DNA of 64,000 nucleotides from UBA6224 sp963800205 (GCA_963800205.1 CAWCZQ010000005.1:62001-126000), one strand, 5' to 3'; positions 23,960 to 33,514 are shown, counted from the stretch's first letter. The notes: generated by a model from the sequence alone, not told the origin. Made by a program: numbers and translations.

Positions 23960-24810
23960 GTCTTTAGCATTTTTTTAAATTCTCTGGGTACCGGTGCGGT
24001 AAATACTTTTCTTTCCCGACTTAGCAAGGTAAGTTCGAGCTGATAGGCGTGCAAAAATAATCGCTCGCTTACTTCACCTCCATACATATAGTCACCGACG
24101 ATGGGGTGACCAAGGTGGGCTAGATGAACTCGTAGCTGGTGTGTTCTACCGGTTTCGGGTTTGAGCTCGAGGAGTGAATAATGCTCTGATTCCTCAACTA
24201 CTTTATACAGTGTACGAGCGGACTTGCCGTTAACGCCAACTCGGAACGTAGCTGGTGCTTTTGGGTTTCGTTCTATTGGCATGTCGATGAGCGCTTCTGG
24301 CTGTTTGAGATGGCCCTTTACTACCGCAAAATACGTCTTTTTGGTTTTGCGCTGCGAGAACTGCTTTTGGAGCCAGCTCAGTGCAGTAGGAGTTTTGGCG
24401 CATATCATAACCCCGCTCGTTGCTCTATCGAGTCGGTGTACAATGCCAGCTCGGTGACCAGTCATTTTGGTGCGGCTGCGCAACCATGTTTCGACCGTTG
24501 CCTCGGGGTTGAATTCACCCTTGCTATGGGTAAGTAAGCCGAGAGGTTTTACAACAACAACGCAATCCTCATCTTCATACAGTACATCTAATCTGATGGT
24601 AGGAATTTCTTCGAGTTGTTTGATATCGTAATCGACAGCGACTACATCGTCCGGCCGCAGTTTTTGTCCGCCTTTTTCGGCCGTTTTGCCATTAACCGTT
24701 ACCTTTCCGCCCTCAATAAGTTTGGTCGCGGACGCACGACTGAGCTCGGGGATAATTTCAACTACCTTCTGATCGAGGCGTTGAGCGCGACTAATGTCGA
24801 GATTGCTCAT
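23956..24810 (-). CDS. rluD: RluD-type 23S rRNA pseudouridine synthase
   Basis: 284 residues. An N-terminal S4 RNA-binding domain (RLDQKVVEIIPELSRASA) is followed by the catalytic domain with HRLDRATSGVM, whose Asp is the nucleophile of RluA/RluD enzymes, and GRTHQLRVHLAHLGHP. It likely modifies 23S rRNA; which uridines is not decided by sequence. It overlaps both trpS and holB by four bases. Confidence 0.92.
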   Translation of the reverse strand: MSNLDISRAQRLDQKVVEIIPELSRASATKLIEGGKVTVNGKTAEKGGQKLRPDDVVAVDYDIKQLEEIPTIRLDVLYEDEDCVVVVKPLGLLTHSKGEFNPEATVETWLRSRTKMTGHRAGIVHRLDRATSGVMICAKTPTALSWLQKQFSQRKTKKTYFAVVKGHLKQPEALIDMPIERNPKAPATFRVGVNGKSARTLYKVVEESEHYSLLELKPETGRTHQLRVHLAHLGHPIVGDYMYGGEVSERLFLHAYQLELTLLSRERKVFTAPVPREFKKMLKT

Positions 24811-25838
24811 GCACGTAAACCGACGGCCTTTTGAACTTTCAAAAGAGTGTCATTGGCCTGCTTATTCATTGCTGCCTCGTCCGCCATAAGTTTTGTCATG
24901 AGCTGGTTGTCGTCGACACCATGGAGTTGGACCTGAAAGTTGCCGAGGAATGCTTCTATAGACTCAGCAACAGTTTTTTTGAGTGGGCCATACTGGCTTT
25001 GGCCTTCCCATTCCGCCGTTACATCCTGAAGGGAGCGGTTTGATAGTAGTGCAAGTATTTGTAATAAGTTGGCGATGCCCGGTTGGTTCTGTATATCATA
25101 AGTTATTTTGCCCAACGAATCAGTAGTAGCGCTCATGACTTTTTTAGAGGCAGCAGCTGGATCATCTCCTAAAAAGATAATGCCTTTATCGGTCGCATCA
25201 CTTTTTGACATTTTACGACTCGGCTCAGATAGATCTTTAATGCGTAAGCCTTGCTCTTTTCCGAAGAATTCGTGCTGCTTTTTGACCGGTTCCGGTACGA
25301 CAAATAGATCGCCAAATTTGGCGTTCATCCGCTCGGCAATATCGCGCGTAAACTCCAAGTGCTGTGATTGATCATCGCCAACAGGAACGTAAAACGCGTT
25401 ATACAGCAGAATGTCGGCGGCCATCAATACTGGGTAGTTAAATAACCCAACCGTCACTTCGCCTTCTCCAAGCTGAGAAGCCTTGTCTTTGAATTGGGTC
25501 ATGCGATTCATCTGTCCGAAACCGGTAAAACAGTCTAGTATCCAAGTGAGCTCTGAATGTGCCGGAATATAGCTCTGTCGATAAATTCGGATATTGTCAT
25601 TATCCAGCGGTAAGCCAGCGGCCGCAAAAATGCGGAGATTGTGTAGTGTCTGCTCTTGTAATTTACTGTGATCAATAGGGGTAGTAAAACTATGCAAATC
25701 TGGTACGAACAGGTTGATTTGATAGTTTTCGGCATGGTTTTTAGCCATGTCGATAAGCGGGAGCAGTGCCCCAAAATAGTTGCCGATGTGAAGATCATTG
25801 TTAGCGCGGAGGCCGGTAAGGATTACTGATTTACTCAT
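24807..25838 (-). CDS. trpS: Tryptophanyl-tRNA synthetase
   Basis: 343 residues, class I synthetase. LHIGNYFGAL is the HIGH motif (about 17-26) and RKMSKSDATDKG the KMSKS loop (about 200). GDDQSQHLEFTRDIAERMN is diagnostic for TrpRS. It charges the tRNA-Trp encoded at 14803. It heads a four-gene overlapping run trpS-rluD-holB-TPR. Confidence 0.96.
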   Translation of the reverse strand: MSKSVILTGLRANNDLHIGNYFGALLPLIDMAKNHAENYQINLFVPDLHSFTTPIDHSKLQEQTLHNLRIFAAAGLPLDNDNIRIYRQSYIPAHSELTWILDCFTGFGQMNRMTQFKDKASQLGEGEVTVGLFNYPVLMAADILLYNAFYVPVGDDQSQHLEFTRDIAERMNAKFGDLFVVPEPVKKQHEFFGKEQGLRIKDLSEPSRKMSKSDATDKGIIFLGDDPAAASKKVMSATTDSLGKITYDIQNQPGIANLLQILALLSNRSLQDVTAEWEGQSQYGPLKKTVAESIEAFLGNFQVQLHGVDDNQLMTKLMADEAAMNKQANDTLLKVQKAVGLRA

Positions 25839-25864
25839 ATAGTTCTAGTATACCTTAGTCAGTG

Positions 25865-26080
25865 TTAGGCGACATCGGATTCGCTCTGTGTCTCTAACTC
25901 ATCGGCCGACCGTATGGCCGATGCCAGGTTAATCCTCACCTCTTCGGTGGTAAGATCGAGCAGACCCAAGGTATAAGCAGCCAGAATGTTCTCGGCTGGC
26001 TGTTCGTGCGTATCAATACCGTGATGTGTCAGCCGTTCGGCTGCGAGGGTGGGTATATCGGTACTGTGTATCGTTTCCAT
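25865..26080 (-). CDS. Unknown small acidic protein
   Basis: 71 residues (METIHSTDIPTLAAERLTHH at the start), acidic, helical, not recognised. No Shine-Dalgarno sequence; AT-rich TTAATAAT just before the ATG. It lies 27 bases upstream of trpS on the same strand, so it may be the first gene of that operon. A terminator separates it from the gene before it. Confidence 0.5.
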   Translation of the reverse strand: METIHSTDIPTLAAERLTHHGIDTHEQPAENILAAYTLGLLDLTTEEVRINLASAIRSADELETQSESDVA

Positions 26081-26103
26081 GATTATTAATTGCTTTCATT
26101 CAT

Positions 26104-26138
26104 TAAAAAAACCGCCTGTGCTGTTGGTGGCGGTTTTA
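26104..26138 (-). terminator. Terminator between the two small genes at 26 kb
   Basis: Minus strand AAAACCGCC-(12-base loop)-GGCGGTTTTTTT; ends the transcript of the 26296-26508 gene. Confidence 0.85.
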
Positions 26139-26295
26139 TCAATGAGTTCGAGTGTTTAACGTTGTCGTTTCGAGCGCACAGAACAAACCGCCACAGCATA
26201 TTGCTTGACGAAAAACCAACGCATGATGCAGACGATTCGTTCGTAATAAGACATGCTTTGTATACTACCATAGCCTCGTTGCATTACAAGCCGAA

Positions 26296-26508
26296 TTATT
26301 CTTTATCGGGCTTTTCTGACGAGTTTGGATCTATATCGTGATCGGCGAGTTCATGAAGTCGATTCAGTTCTGTGACGTCGTCTACATCTTCTTCTGGATG
26401 AAACATATGCACGAGAGCAAGGAAATGTTGAGCTCGTTCGGCTGCATCAATAAGGCGACGGTGATTGTGATTGTCTTCTTGGGGTGGGAGGTGTTCTGTC
26501 ATAGTCAT
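26296..26508 (-). CDS. Unknown small acidic protein with its own promoter
   Basis: 70 residues, His-rich near the start (HLPPQEDNHNHRR) and acidic at the end; not recognised. Two in-frame ATGs (26508, 26502) are possible. It has a consensus promoter at 26535-26563 and a terminator at 26104, so it is monocistronic and probably well expressed. Confidence 0.6.
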   Translation of the reverse strand: MTMTEHLPPQEDNHNHRRLIDAAERAQHFLALVHMFHPEEDVDDVTELNRLHELADHDIDPNSSEKPDKE

Positions 26509-26534
26509 AGCTTGATAGGTCTTTGAAGTAACAT

Positions 26535-26563
26535 ATATTACACTGTTTCCAAAATGCTGTCAA
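26535..26563 (-). promoter_or_regulatory. Promoter of the small gene at 26296-26508
   Basis: Minus-strand TTGACA, 17-base spacer, TAATAT: one of the closest matches to consensus in the window. Confidence 0.78.
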
Positions 26564-26567
26564 GAAT

Positions 26568-26596
26568 GCAAAACAGCTCGCAGGTGCGAGCTGTTT
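26568..26596 (-). terminator. Terminator of the ribosomal block after rpsI
   Basis: Minus strand AAACAGCTCGCA/TGCGAGCTGTTTT hairpin, 22 bases after the rpsI stop. Confidence 0.85.
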
Positions 26597-26617
26597 GCCA
26601 TAGAGAGCCAAAGCGTC

Positions 26618-27013
26618 TTAACGCTTGGTGAATTGTCGCTGCTTGCGAGCTCCTTTGAGACCGAACTTTTTGCGTTCTTTCTCACGAGGATCACGGCTTA
26701 GCAGATCGGCCCGTTTCAACGTAGATTTGTAATCTTCATTGAGTGACACCAATGCTTTAGCGATGCCGAGGCGAATTGCTTCTACCTGGCCTTCGTGTCC
26801 ACCGCCCGATACACGGGCGCTGACATCAAACTTGCCTACTTGTTCGAGTACAGCGAATGGTTGCTGTAGCTTGGTGAGTAGGTATTTGCTGTCAGCAAAG
26901 TATTCGGCTGCAGGCACATCGTTGATAACAATGTTACCTTTACCGCTCATCAAGCGGACACGTGCTGTCGAGCTTTTACGACGACCGAGGGCGTAGTGAT
27001 AGTTGTCAGCCAT
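26618..27013 (-). CDS. rpsI: 30S ribosomal protein S9
   Basis: 131 residues: ALGRRKSSTARVRL at the start and KYGLKGARKQRQFTKR-like end (KKFGLKGARKQRQFTKR), whose basic tail reaches the P-site tRNA. Intact. It follows rplM by two bases, the universal L13-S9 pair. Confidence 0.97.
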   Translation of the reverse strand: MADNYHYALGRRKSSTARVRLMSGKGNIVINDVPAAEYFADSKYLLTKLQQPFAVLEQVGKFDVSARVSGGGHEGQVEAIRLGIAKALVSLNEDYKSTLKRADLLSRDPREKERKKFGLKGARKQRQFTKR

Positions 27014-27015
27014 GC

Positions 27016-27456
27016 TTACTTACCTTCCTTTAGTGAAAATGCGATAGGTTTTTGCGGGTCATGCTTGTGTTCGGCACCGGCGTACACTTTGAGGCGTGCA
27101 AGACGATCGTCACGCAACTTGTTAACCGGCAGCATACCGCGAACCGCGTGAATTACTGCTGCGGTAGGATCTTTTTCCATTTGCTTTTTAAGCGGTGTCT
27201 CTTTGAGGCCGCCCGGATAGTGGCTGTGGCGATAGTAGATTTTTTTCTCCATCTTGTTGCCAGTAACCTGGAGATTGGCTGCGTTAATAACGACGACGTA
27301 GTCACCGCAGTCAATGTGTTGGCTAAATTGAGGCTTGCCCTTGCCAGTCAACAGCGTTGCAATCTGTGTAGAAACACGGCCAAGCGGTGCTTCTGATGCG
27401 TCTATGACGTACCACTTGCGTTCAATGTCTGAAGGCTTAATGCTATATGTCTTCAT
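27016..27456 (-). CDS. rplM: 50S ribosomal protein L13
   Basis: 146 residues: KWYVIDASEAPLGRVSTQIA and HYPGGLKETPLKK are typical L13. An early 23S rRNA binder. Intact, between rplQ and rpsI with two-base gaps. Confidence 0.97.
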   Translation of the reverse strand: MKTYSIKPSDIERKWYVIDASEAPLGRVSTQIATLLTGKGKPQFSQHIDCGDYVVVINAANLQVTGNKMEKKIYYRHSHYPGGLKETPLKKQMEKDPTAAVIHAVRGMLPVNKLRDDRLARLKVYAGAEHKHDPQKPIAFSLKEGK

Positions 27457-27458
27457 AC

Positions 27459-27887
27459 TTATTTCTCCTCGGCTTTCTTGGCGGCCGGCTTCGGTTCTGT
27501 GGCGGCTTTGGCGACAGGCGCTTCGGCCAGTTCATCCACGAAGCTAACACGAGCTAGCTGCGCGTTATCGCCACGACGGCTGCGTGTCTTCTCGATTCGA
27601 AGATGCCCACTCGTGCGACCCTTGAGCTTCGGTGCAATCTCGTCGACTAGTTTGTGAGCGCTTGCTTCAGTCTGAAGTGCACTGATTACTTGTCGACGAT
27701 TGTGCAAATCGCCTTTTTTAGCTTTGGTAATGAGTTTCTCTGTGTAAGGAACCACTTCTTTAGCTTTTGGTAGGGTCGTCTCGATAGACTCATACTTGAT
27801 GAGTGAGTCGGCGAGGCCTTTCAAAAGTGCTCGGCGCTGATCGCGCTCTCGGTGGAACTTACGTCCTTGATATCCGTGACGATGCAT
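27459..27887 (-). CDS. rplQ: 50S ribosomal protein L17 with Ala/Lys tail
   Basis: 142 residues. MHRHGYQGRKFHRERDQRRA is the L17 N-terminus. The C-terminal 25 residues (AKAATEPKPAAKKAEEK) extend beyond the family core of about 115 and form a charged, low-complexity tail. Follows rpoA directly. Confidence 0.95.
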   Translation of the reverse strand: MHRHGYQGRKFHRERDQRRALLKGLADSLIKYESIETTLPKAKEVVPYTEKLITKAKKGDLHNRRQVISALQTEASAHKLVDEIAPKLKGRTSGHLRIEKTRSRRGDNAQLARVSFVDELAEAPVAKAATEPKPAAKKAEEK

Positions 27888-27888
27888 A

Positions 27889-28833
27889 TTACAGCTCCAG
27901 CTCCGACATCTTTTCTTTTACTTCATCAAGTGCTTTGCTGCCAAAACCTTTGAGGTCGCGCAGTTCAGCATCATTCAGAGAAAACAGATCCTTAATAGTG
28001 TGAATATCATTGTTAATGAGGGCGTTGGTCGTGCGGGCACTGAGGTTCAAGTCTTCGATAGAAGTGTTGAGTGCGGCAGGCTCGTCGCCTACCATCGAAC
28101 CGTCGGTTGCGACGTCGCTAGCTACTTCTGGGTCTGCGGTTACAACACGGGTTTTACCGGCGAGAGCAGTGTATTGGTTAACCAAAATTGCTGATGCTTC
28201 TTCAAAAGCGTCTCGTGGGCTGATCGTGCCGTCAGTATCGACGGTAATAACCAATTTATCGAGGTCAGTTGCCTGACCAACACGGGTGTTTTCCACCTTG
28301 TAACGGACGCGTTGCACGGGACTGAAGATTGCGTCGATTGCAATCATGTCGCTAGCTTTCTTGGCGGTGCTTTCTTCGATAGTGCGGTAGCCTCGTCCAA
28401 TTTCAACGGTAAGGTCCATAACAAAGTTAGCTTTGTCGTCATCGATAGTGGCAATGACGTGTTCAGTGTTAACTACTTCTACATCTGCATTAACTTCGAT
28501 GTCCTTAGCAGTAACATTGCCCTTGCCTTTCTTAACGATACGCAAGTGTTGTGGCTCGTCGCCGTAGACACGGAAACGAATACCTTTGAGGTTCAGCATG
28601 ACATCGACAGCATCTTCTTTCACGCCTGGAATAGCCGTGAATTCGTGTGTCAGACCTTCGATCTTGAAGGAGGTAACGGCAGCGCCGGAAATGCTCGAAA
28701 GCAAAACTCGACGAATAGAGTTACCAAGAGTCATGCCGTAGCCATTGTGTAGTGGCTCAACGCTAAAGGTGGCACTGGTGTTGCTGTGCTCATCTACAGC
28801 GACGATACCTGGGGTGTGAATCATGTTTGACAT
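27889..28833 (-). CDS. rpoA: RNA polymerase alpha subunit
   Basis: 314 residues. The N-terminal dimerisation domain (EPLHNGYGMTLGNSIRRVLL) and the C-terminal domain with helix-hairpin-helix motifs (IEDLNLSARTTNALINNDI, then LRDLKGFGSKALDEVKEKM) are both present. Intact despite lying in an indel-rich region. Located between rpsD and rplQ as in most bacteria. Confidence 0.97.
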   Translation of the reverse strand: MSNMIHTPGIVAVDEHSNTSATFSVEPLHNGYGMTLGNSIRRVLLSSISGAAVTSFKIEGLTHEFTAIPGVKEDAVDVMLNLKGIRFRVYGDEPQHLRIVKKGKGNVTAKDIEVNADVEVVNTEHVIATIDDDKANFVMDLTVEIGRGYRTIEESTAKKASDMIAIDAIFSPVQRVRYKVENTRVGQATDLDKLVITVDTDGTISPRDAFEEASAILVNQYTALAGKTRVVTADPEVASDVATDGSMVGDEPAALNTSIEDLNLSARTTNALINNDIHTIKDLFSLNDAELRDLKGFGSKALDEVKEKMSELEL

Positions 28834-28848
28834 ACGCTCATATCCTCC

Positions 28849-29470
28849 CTAGCGTGAGTAGTATTCGACGATTAGTTGTTCATTGATATCTTGCTCTGCG
28901 TCGTCGCGCGTCGGGAGACCTTTAACGGATACACTGATTTTCTTGCGGTCTACCTTAAGCCACTCTGGAGTGCTGCTGGGAGCCGGGCTGATATCATCCA
29001 TTTTCTTGAAATATTCATTACTTTTACTGTGGTCGCGAATGACGAACTCATCGCCTTCTCGCAAACGAATCGACGGAATGTCGACACGGGTACCATTCAG
29101 CATAAAATGTCCGTGGGTCACAAGCTGTCGTGCAGCTCGTCGTGATGGTGCAAAACCAGCACGGTAGACGGCGTTATCCAAACGGCGCTCCAGTAACTGC
29201 AGTAAGGCGGCGCCAGACTGACCTTGGCGTGCGGTTGGCTTCCTTCATGAGGTTGCTGAACTGCTTTTCGAGCAGACCATACAGACGCTTTACTTTTTGC
29301 TTCTCACGCAACTGCAAGGAGTACTGACTAGCGCGGTTGCGGGAGTTGCGGCCGGTCGTTACCTGACCAGGAGGGGTTGTACGCTTGACGAGGGCTTTGT
29401 GTGCTTTTGGGTGTAAAGCATAGCCTTCGCGACGACTCATTTTGACGATAGATTGACGATCTCGTGCCAT
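28849..29470 (-). CDS. rpsD: 30S ribosomal protein S4, cysteine-free form (one frameshift)
   Basis: After removing one extra base at 29226-29227 the frame reads NRTQGQSGAALLQLLERRLDNAVYRAGFA, a continuous S4 of 206 residues. The N-terminus (ARDRQSIVKMSRREG) lacks the four-cysteine zinc site found in C+ S4 proteins. S4 starts 30S assembly and often represses its operon. The S4 RNA-binding domain lies at about 95-160. Confidence 0.94.
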
Positions 29471-29473
29471 ATA

Positions 29474-29875
29474 CTAAATCCTCCGTGCCTTTCTTGGACG
29501 AACGCCACCGTGTGGCACTCCCGTGACATCAGTAATGCTTTCGACTTGCATATCGAGACCGGACAATGCACGAACGACTGCGTCGCGTCCAAGGCCAATG
29601 CCTTTAATGAATACGTCAACAGTACTGAGGCCGTATTGCTGCTTGGCAGCTTGAGCTGCACGTTCCGCTGCCACCTGAGCAGCGTAAGCCGTTCCCTTTT
29701 TAGAGCCGCGGAAACCACAGGCACCAGCACTAGCTGCTGTCAATGCACCGCCTTTTGAGTCGGTGAACGTTACGATGGTATTATTGAATGTTGCCAGGAC
29801 GTGTACCTGACCTTTGGCGACAGTCCGCTTCGTTTTTTTACGCTTCGGAGCCGCCTGAGTAGTAGATTCTGCCAT
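29474..29875 (-). CDS. rpsK: 30S ribosomal protein S11
   Basis: 133 residues with GQVHVLATFNNTIVTFTDS and a basic C-terminus (VTGVPHGGVRPRKARRI). Intact. Platform protein of the 30S subunit. Confidence 0.97.
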   Translation of the reverse strand: MAESTTQAAPKRKKTKRTVAKGQVHVLATFNNTIVTFTDSKGGALTAASAGACGFRGSKKGTAYAAQVAAERAAQAAKQQYGLSTVDVFIKGIGLGRDAVVRALSGLDMQVESITDVTGVPHGGVRPRKARRI

Positions 29876-29890
29876 ATTCTAATCCTTATC

Positions 29891-30277
29891 CTACGTCTTA
29901 GACGGTGTCTTTTTAGCGGTGCCACCGACCGTTGATTTCTTACCACGGCGTGTACGCGCATTTGTCTTTGTGCGCTGGCCGCGTGATGGCAGGCTTGCCT
30001 TGTGGCGAAGGCCACGGTAGGCATTGATATCTTTGAGGCGCTTGATGTTGCCGGCGACAATACGCTGCAATTCACCCTCAACGACGAGATCAGTATTAAT
30101 GACTTCTTGAATTCGCGAAATTTCGTCGTCGGTCAGGTCTTTGACGCGAATGGTTCGCTCGACCTTCGCCGTCTCGAGAATTGTCTCGGAGGTTTTTGGG
30201 CCAATACCGTAGACGTAGGTCAACGCAACCCACACTTGCTTTTCGCTCGGAATAGTAACTCCAGAAATTCGTGCCAT
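29891..30277 (-). CDS. rpsM: 30S ribosomal protein S13
   Basis: 128 residues: ARISGVTIPSEKQVWVALTY at the start, GLRHKASLPSRGQRTKTNAR at the end. Intact. Head protein contacting the P-site tRNA and bridging to the 50S subunit. Confidence 0.97.
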   Translation of the reverse strand: MARISGVTIPSEKQVWVALTYVYGIGPKTSETILETAKVERTIRVKDLTDDEISRIQEVINTDLVVEGELQRIVAGNIKRLKDINAYRGLRHKASLPSRGQRTKTNARTRRGKKSTVGGTAKKTPSKT

Positions 30278-30280
30278 ATT

Positions 30281-30397
30281 CTAACCCTGCCTCTGCTTGT
30301 GCTTAGGCTTCATTTTGTTAATAACGTAAAGACGGCCCTTGCGACGGACAATTTTGTCGTCGGGGCTGATCTTTTTTACACTTGCACGTACTTTCAT
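30281..30397 (-). CDS. rpmJ: 50S ribosomal protein L36, zinc-free form
   Basis: 38 residues: MKVRASVKKISPDDKIVRRK, then GRLYVINKMKPKHKQRQG. Length and ends fit L36, but the CxxC and C/H zinc ligands of the common form are replaced (SPDD instead of CRNC; VINK instead of VICS). AAAGGAG lies about 12 bases before the ATG. Between infA and rpsM, the conserved order. Confidence 0.92.
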   Translation of the reverse strand: MKVRASVKKISPDDKIVRRKGRLYVINKMKPKHKQRQG

Positions 30398-30508
30398 GTA
30401 CGGATCATGCTCCTTTCGTCAGATGCATAACACACTGCTTTAGTTAATCTTAATGGTTCCAGAACCCTCACATAAGCGCAAACGTTACCCATACGGGCAA
30501 CGGATTCG

Positions 30509-30748
30509 CTATATTGTGAAGGTTCTATTACCTTTGCGATAGGTGATTCTACCCTTACGTGAGATCGTAAGGAGTCAACTCAACCGTCACGCTGTCACCT
30601 GGCACGATACGAATAAAGTGTTTTCGCATCTTACCAGCGACATGAGCTACAATTTGATGGCCGTTTTCAAGTTCGACACGAAATTGAGGCCCGGGAGCGT
30701 CTCTGTAATAGTGCCTGTTAGTTCGATTACTTCCTTGTTAACTGCCAT
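30509..30748 (-). CDS. infA: Translation initiation factor IF-1 (two frameshifts)
   Basis: Starts AVNKEVIELTGTITETLPG. A missing base at 30688-30689 (GGGCCT for GGGCCCT) restores FRVELENGHQIVAHVAGKM; an extra base near 30557 restores YDLTKGRITYR. The corrected protein has 79 residues against a usual 72, with a short extra tail. IF-1 occupies the A site during initiation. The 110-base gap before rpmJ contains a small hairpin (30484-30500). adk and map, often upstream, are absent. Confidence 0.88.
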
Positions 30749-30805
30749 AAATATAACAAGATTAGATTATAACAGTAATAACAACAGTTTGTAAACAGTT
30801 AGGCA

Positions 30806-32297
30806 CTATTTCTTGCGTCCAAGCGTCAGAATACGACGAAATGTACTGCGATCGGCCGTGCCTGCTGTGAGCGGATCGTTGTTGTCGCTAAAGAAATCTG
30901 GCTCTGAGTATTGGTCGTAGGTGATCATCAGGGCGCGAGATTCGACCGCACGTAGGGTCTGGAGAGCACAGAAACCAAGATCAAGACACTGGTACCACCA
31001 ATGGCGATGTTAGCATTAATGAACACCTGAGCGACGATAGGGATAATTGCAAGCACACCAAGGCTTATAGCTCCGAAGAGGGTCAGACGGTTGACGGTTC
31101 GTGAGAGGTATCGCTCGGTCTGAGCACCACTGCGAACGCCCTCGATAAAGCCACCTTGCTTCTGTAGGTTTTCGGCAATTTCTTTAGAGTTAAATGCAAT
31201 ACTGGTATAGAAGAATGTAAAGATAAATACTAGTAGGAAGTACGTTAGCGGATAGATATATGGCTCGAAACCAGGTGTCGAGAAAGTCTGGGCCGAGGGT
31301 GTTTGGAACCATGTCGCTAGATTAGCGCCGAGATTCTGTAAGCGGACACTACTATTGTTGGCCAACAATTGGCCAGCAAAGCTCGGTACGCTCAGGAAAG
31401 CACCGCAAAAATGATTGGGATAACGCCGGCTGTAATCAGCTTGACCGGTAATATCGTCGTCACCCCGCCGTAACTGCGATTACCCTGCACGCGCTTGGCA
31501 TAATTGACGGTGAGATTACGCGCTGCTTCATTTAGCTTGACGACAAGCCACGTAATGATAATAACCGACACTAAAATCCCCAAACCAAAGAAGAATGATT
31601 TCTCATCAATCGGCAGTTTGTTCCCAAAGATAGTCCACGTTTTGCCGGTGCCGAATATGGTACCTGCTATCTGGGAAATGGTGCCAGGCAAACTCGATGA
31701 CAATACTGACAGTAATCAGCAACGAGATACCATTACCGACGCTTTGTTCGGTAACTAATTCTCCGAGCCACATCAGCAGCATTGAGCCACCTGTTAACGC
31801 CGCTACCATCAGTACCCACTGCAAGATAGAGGTGTTGGCGGTGATATCGCCAATACCGCCGACCGATTGGGCTGTCTGCCGTACCAGATAAATAACACCG
31901 AATGATTGAATAATTGCCAGCGGCAACGTCAGTATACGAGTGTATTGGTTGATCTTCTTCTGTCCGGATTCACCTTCTTTGCGGAGCGCTTCCAGCTGCG
32001 GTAAGGCCTTGGTCAACAACTGCATAATAATAGAGGCGTTAATGAACGGTCCGAGCCCTGCTAGCATGATTGAGAAATTAGCCAGAGCGCCACCGGAAAA
32101 TACGTTAACAAAATTAAGGAACTGGGAAGAATCGGAAGTATAGAGGTTTTCAGGACCTGCTTGAGAGTCTCTGGGCTACTGAGTGGTATCGGAATGTGTG
32201 CCAAAAATCGGTAGACCAAAAGAATACCGAGTACGGCTAATAGACGTTTTTGCATGTCACGCTTTTTGAGTGACTGCCAAATGATTTTCCAGTTCAT
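30806..32297 (-). CDS. secY: Preprotein translocase SecY (four frameshifts)
   Basis: The corrected frame gives 497 residues: NWKIIWQSLKKRDMQKRLL at the start, MLAGLGPFINASIIMQLL, GNGISLLI, then QGGFIEGVRSGAQTERYL and a C-terminal tail ending LTLGRKK. About ten membrane helices form the protein channel with SecE. Shifts lie at 32157-32160 (missing A in a run), about 31698 (extra), about 31401 and about 30966 (both GTGGCT read as GTGCT). The tail beyond helix 10 is about 50 residues longer than usual. Confidence 0.93.
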
Positions 32298-32342
32298 GTT
32301 TGATTCGTTCCCTCTTAGCTGTCAGTCTGAATATCTTGCATT

Positions 32343-32370
32343 AGTATACGGGGTTCACGGGTATCAGTAA
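32343..32370 (-). promoter_or_regulatory. Possible secY promoter
   Basis: Minus-strand TTACTG, 16-base spacer, TATACT, downstream of the rplO terminator. Confidence 0.5.
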
Positions 32371-32414
32371 ATACCGCTTGACTATTTTGGGCTGTATGGT
32401 GCCAGTTTTCCCTA

Positions 32415-32445
32415 CCAAAACAGCCGCTCAACAAGGAGCGGCTGG
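32415..32445 (-). terminator. Terminator between rplO and secY
   Basis: Minus strand CAGCCGCTC-(6-base loop)-GAGCGGCTGTTTTGG. It splits the spc operon so that secY-infA-rpmJ and downstream genes need their own promoter or readthrough. Confidence 0.8.
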
Positions 32446-32461
32446 AGGCTAGCATTAAGGG

Positions 32462-32944
32462 CTATTTAGTCCTTTTTGGTGCTTTTTGTGCTGGTGCTGG
32501 GCGACCTACCTGAGCAACTTTTTCAAAGCTGCCGCCGGCTTCAGTTACCGCCTCTTGAGCCGTTTGGCTCGCGGACTGCAACTTTACGGTCACTTTTTTT
32601 GTTAAATCACCACCTTTGAGCAGCTTGACACTGACGTAAGGGCTGGTAATAAGCCCTGCGTCTGCCAGAACGGCCGTGTCAACCGTTTTGCCGCCGAACT
32701 GGTCGAGTTGACCGGTGTAGATATTTTCGGCAGGCGTACGGTGGCTCTTGAAGCCACGCAGCTTAGGCAGGCGTTGCATCAACGGGTTCTGACCACCTTC
32801 AAATCCAGGCTTATTGCTAGAACCAGTACGTGCCTTCTGACCCTTCGTACCACGTCCGGCAGTTTTACCTTGACCGGCTGCGATACCACGTCCGACACGT
32901 TTGCCAGACTTGTATTTGTCAATGTTGAGTTCGTTGTACTTCAT
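32462..32944 (-). CDS. rplO: 50S ribosomal protein L15
   Basis: 160 residues: a glycine/arginine-rich N-terminus (GRGIAAGQGKTAGRGTKGQ) and the globular C-terminal part, with a short basic Pro/Ala tail. Intact. Directly follows rpsE; rpmD (L30), which normally lies between, is missing, as reported for CPR bacteria. Confidence 0.96.
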   Translation of the reverse strand: MKYNELNIDKYKSGKRVGRGIAAGQGKTAGRGTKGQKARTGSSNKPGFEGGQNPLMQRLPKLRGFKSHRTPAENIYTGQLDQFGGKTVDTAVLADAGLITSPYVSVKLLKGGDLTKKVTVKLQSASQTAQEAVTEAGGSFEKVAQVGRPAPAQKAPKRTK

Positions 32945-33512
32945 TATTTAGCCTCACTCTTTGCTCGCTTTTTTAGGCGATGCCGCTTTGCTGCTTCGGT
33001 AATCCACTTGCTGGCTGGCTGCAAACTTTCCAGAGCAGCAACGGTGGCGTAAGCCGTGTTGGCCTTGTTAGTTGAGCCCAGTGACTTACTAATGCGTTAT
33101 TAACTCCGGCAACTTCCAAGATGGTGCGGACGACACCACCAGCGATCAGACCGGTACCCTGGCTAGCGGGTTTGAGCAAGATTCGGGCGCCACTGACTTT
33201 AGCTTCAGCTTCGTGCGGAAGCGTGCCTTTGTACAGTGGTACGGTGATCATGTGCTTTTTGGCAACATCGGTAGCCTTGGTAACAGCAGCAGTAACATCA
33301 GCTCCCTTTGAGATACCGATACCTACTTTGCCCTTGTGGTCACCGACGACGACGAGGGCGCGGAAACGAAACCGGCGTCCACCTTTTACCACGCGGGCAA
33401 CGCGGTCGATGTGCAGCGTTCGCTCATCGAATTGCTTTTCTTCGACAGGAGCGTCCTGGCGACGGCCGCGACGCTGACCTGGCGCATGTTGCTGTGCTTG
33501 TGCTTCAGCCAT
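32944..33512 (-). CDS. rpsE: 30S ribosomal protein S5 (one frameshift)
   Basis: The double-stranded RNA-binding N-terminal half (VARVVKGGRRFRFRALVVVG) and the C-terminal fold (GTGLIAGGVVRTILEVAG) are clear. A missing base at 33086-33087 restores LVKSLGSTNKANTAYATV and a basic tail (RHRLKKRAKSEAK), 189 residues, with the stop overlapping the rplO start. S5 helps decoding fidelity. Confidence 0.94.
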
Positions 33513-33514
33513 GA

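Noticed and set aside
26086..26271. Minus-strand 61-codon frame
   Set aside because: It reads straight through the strong terminator at 26104-26138 and has no ribosome site.
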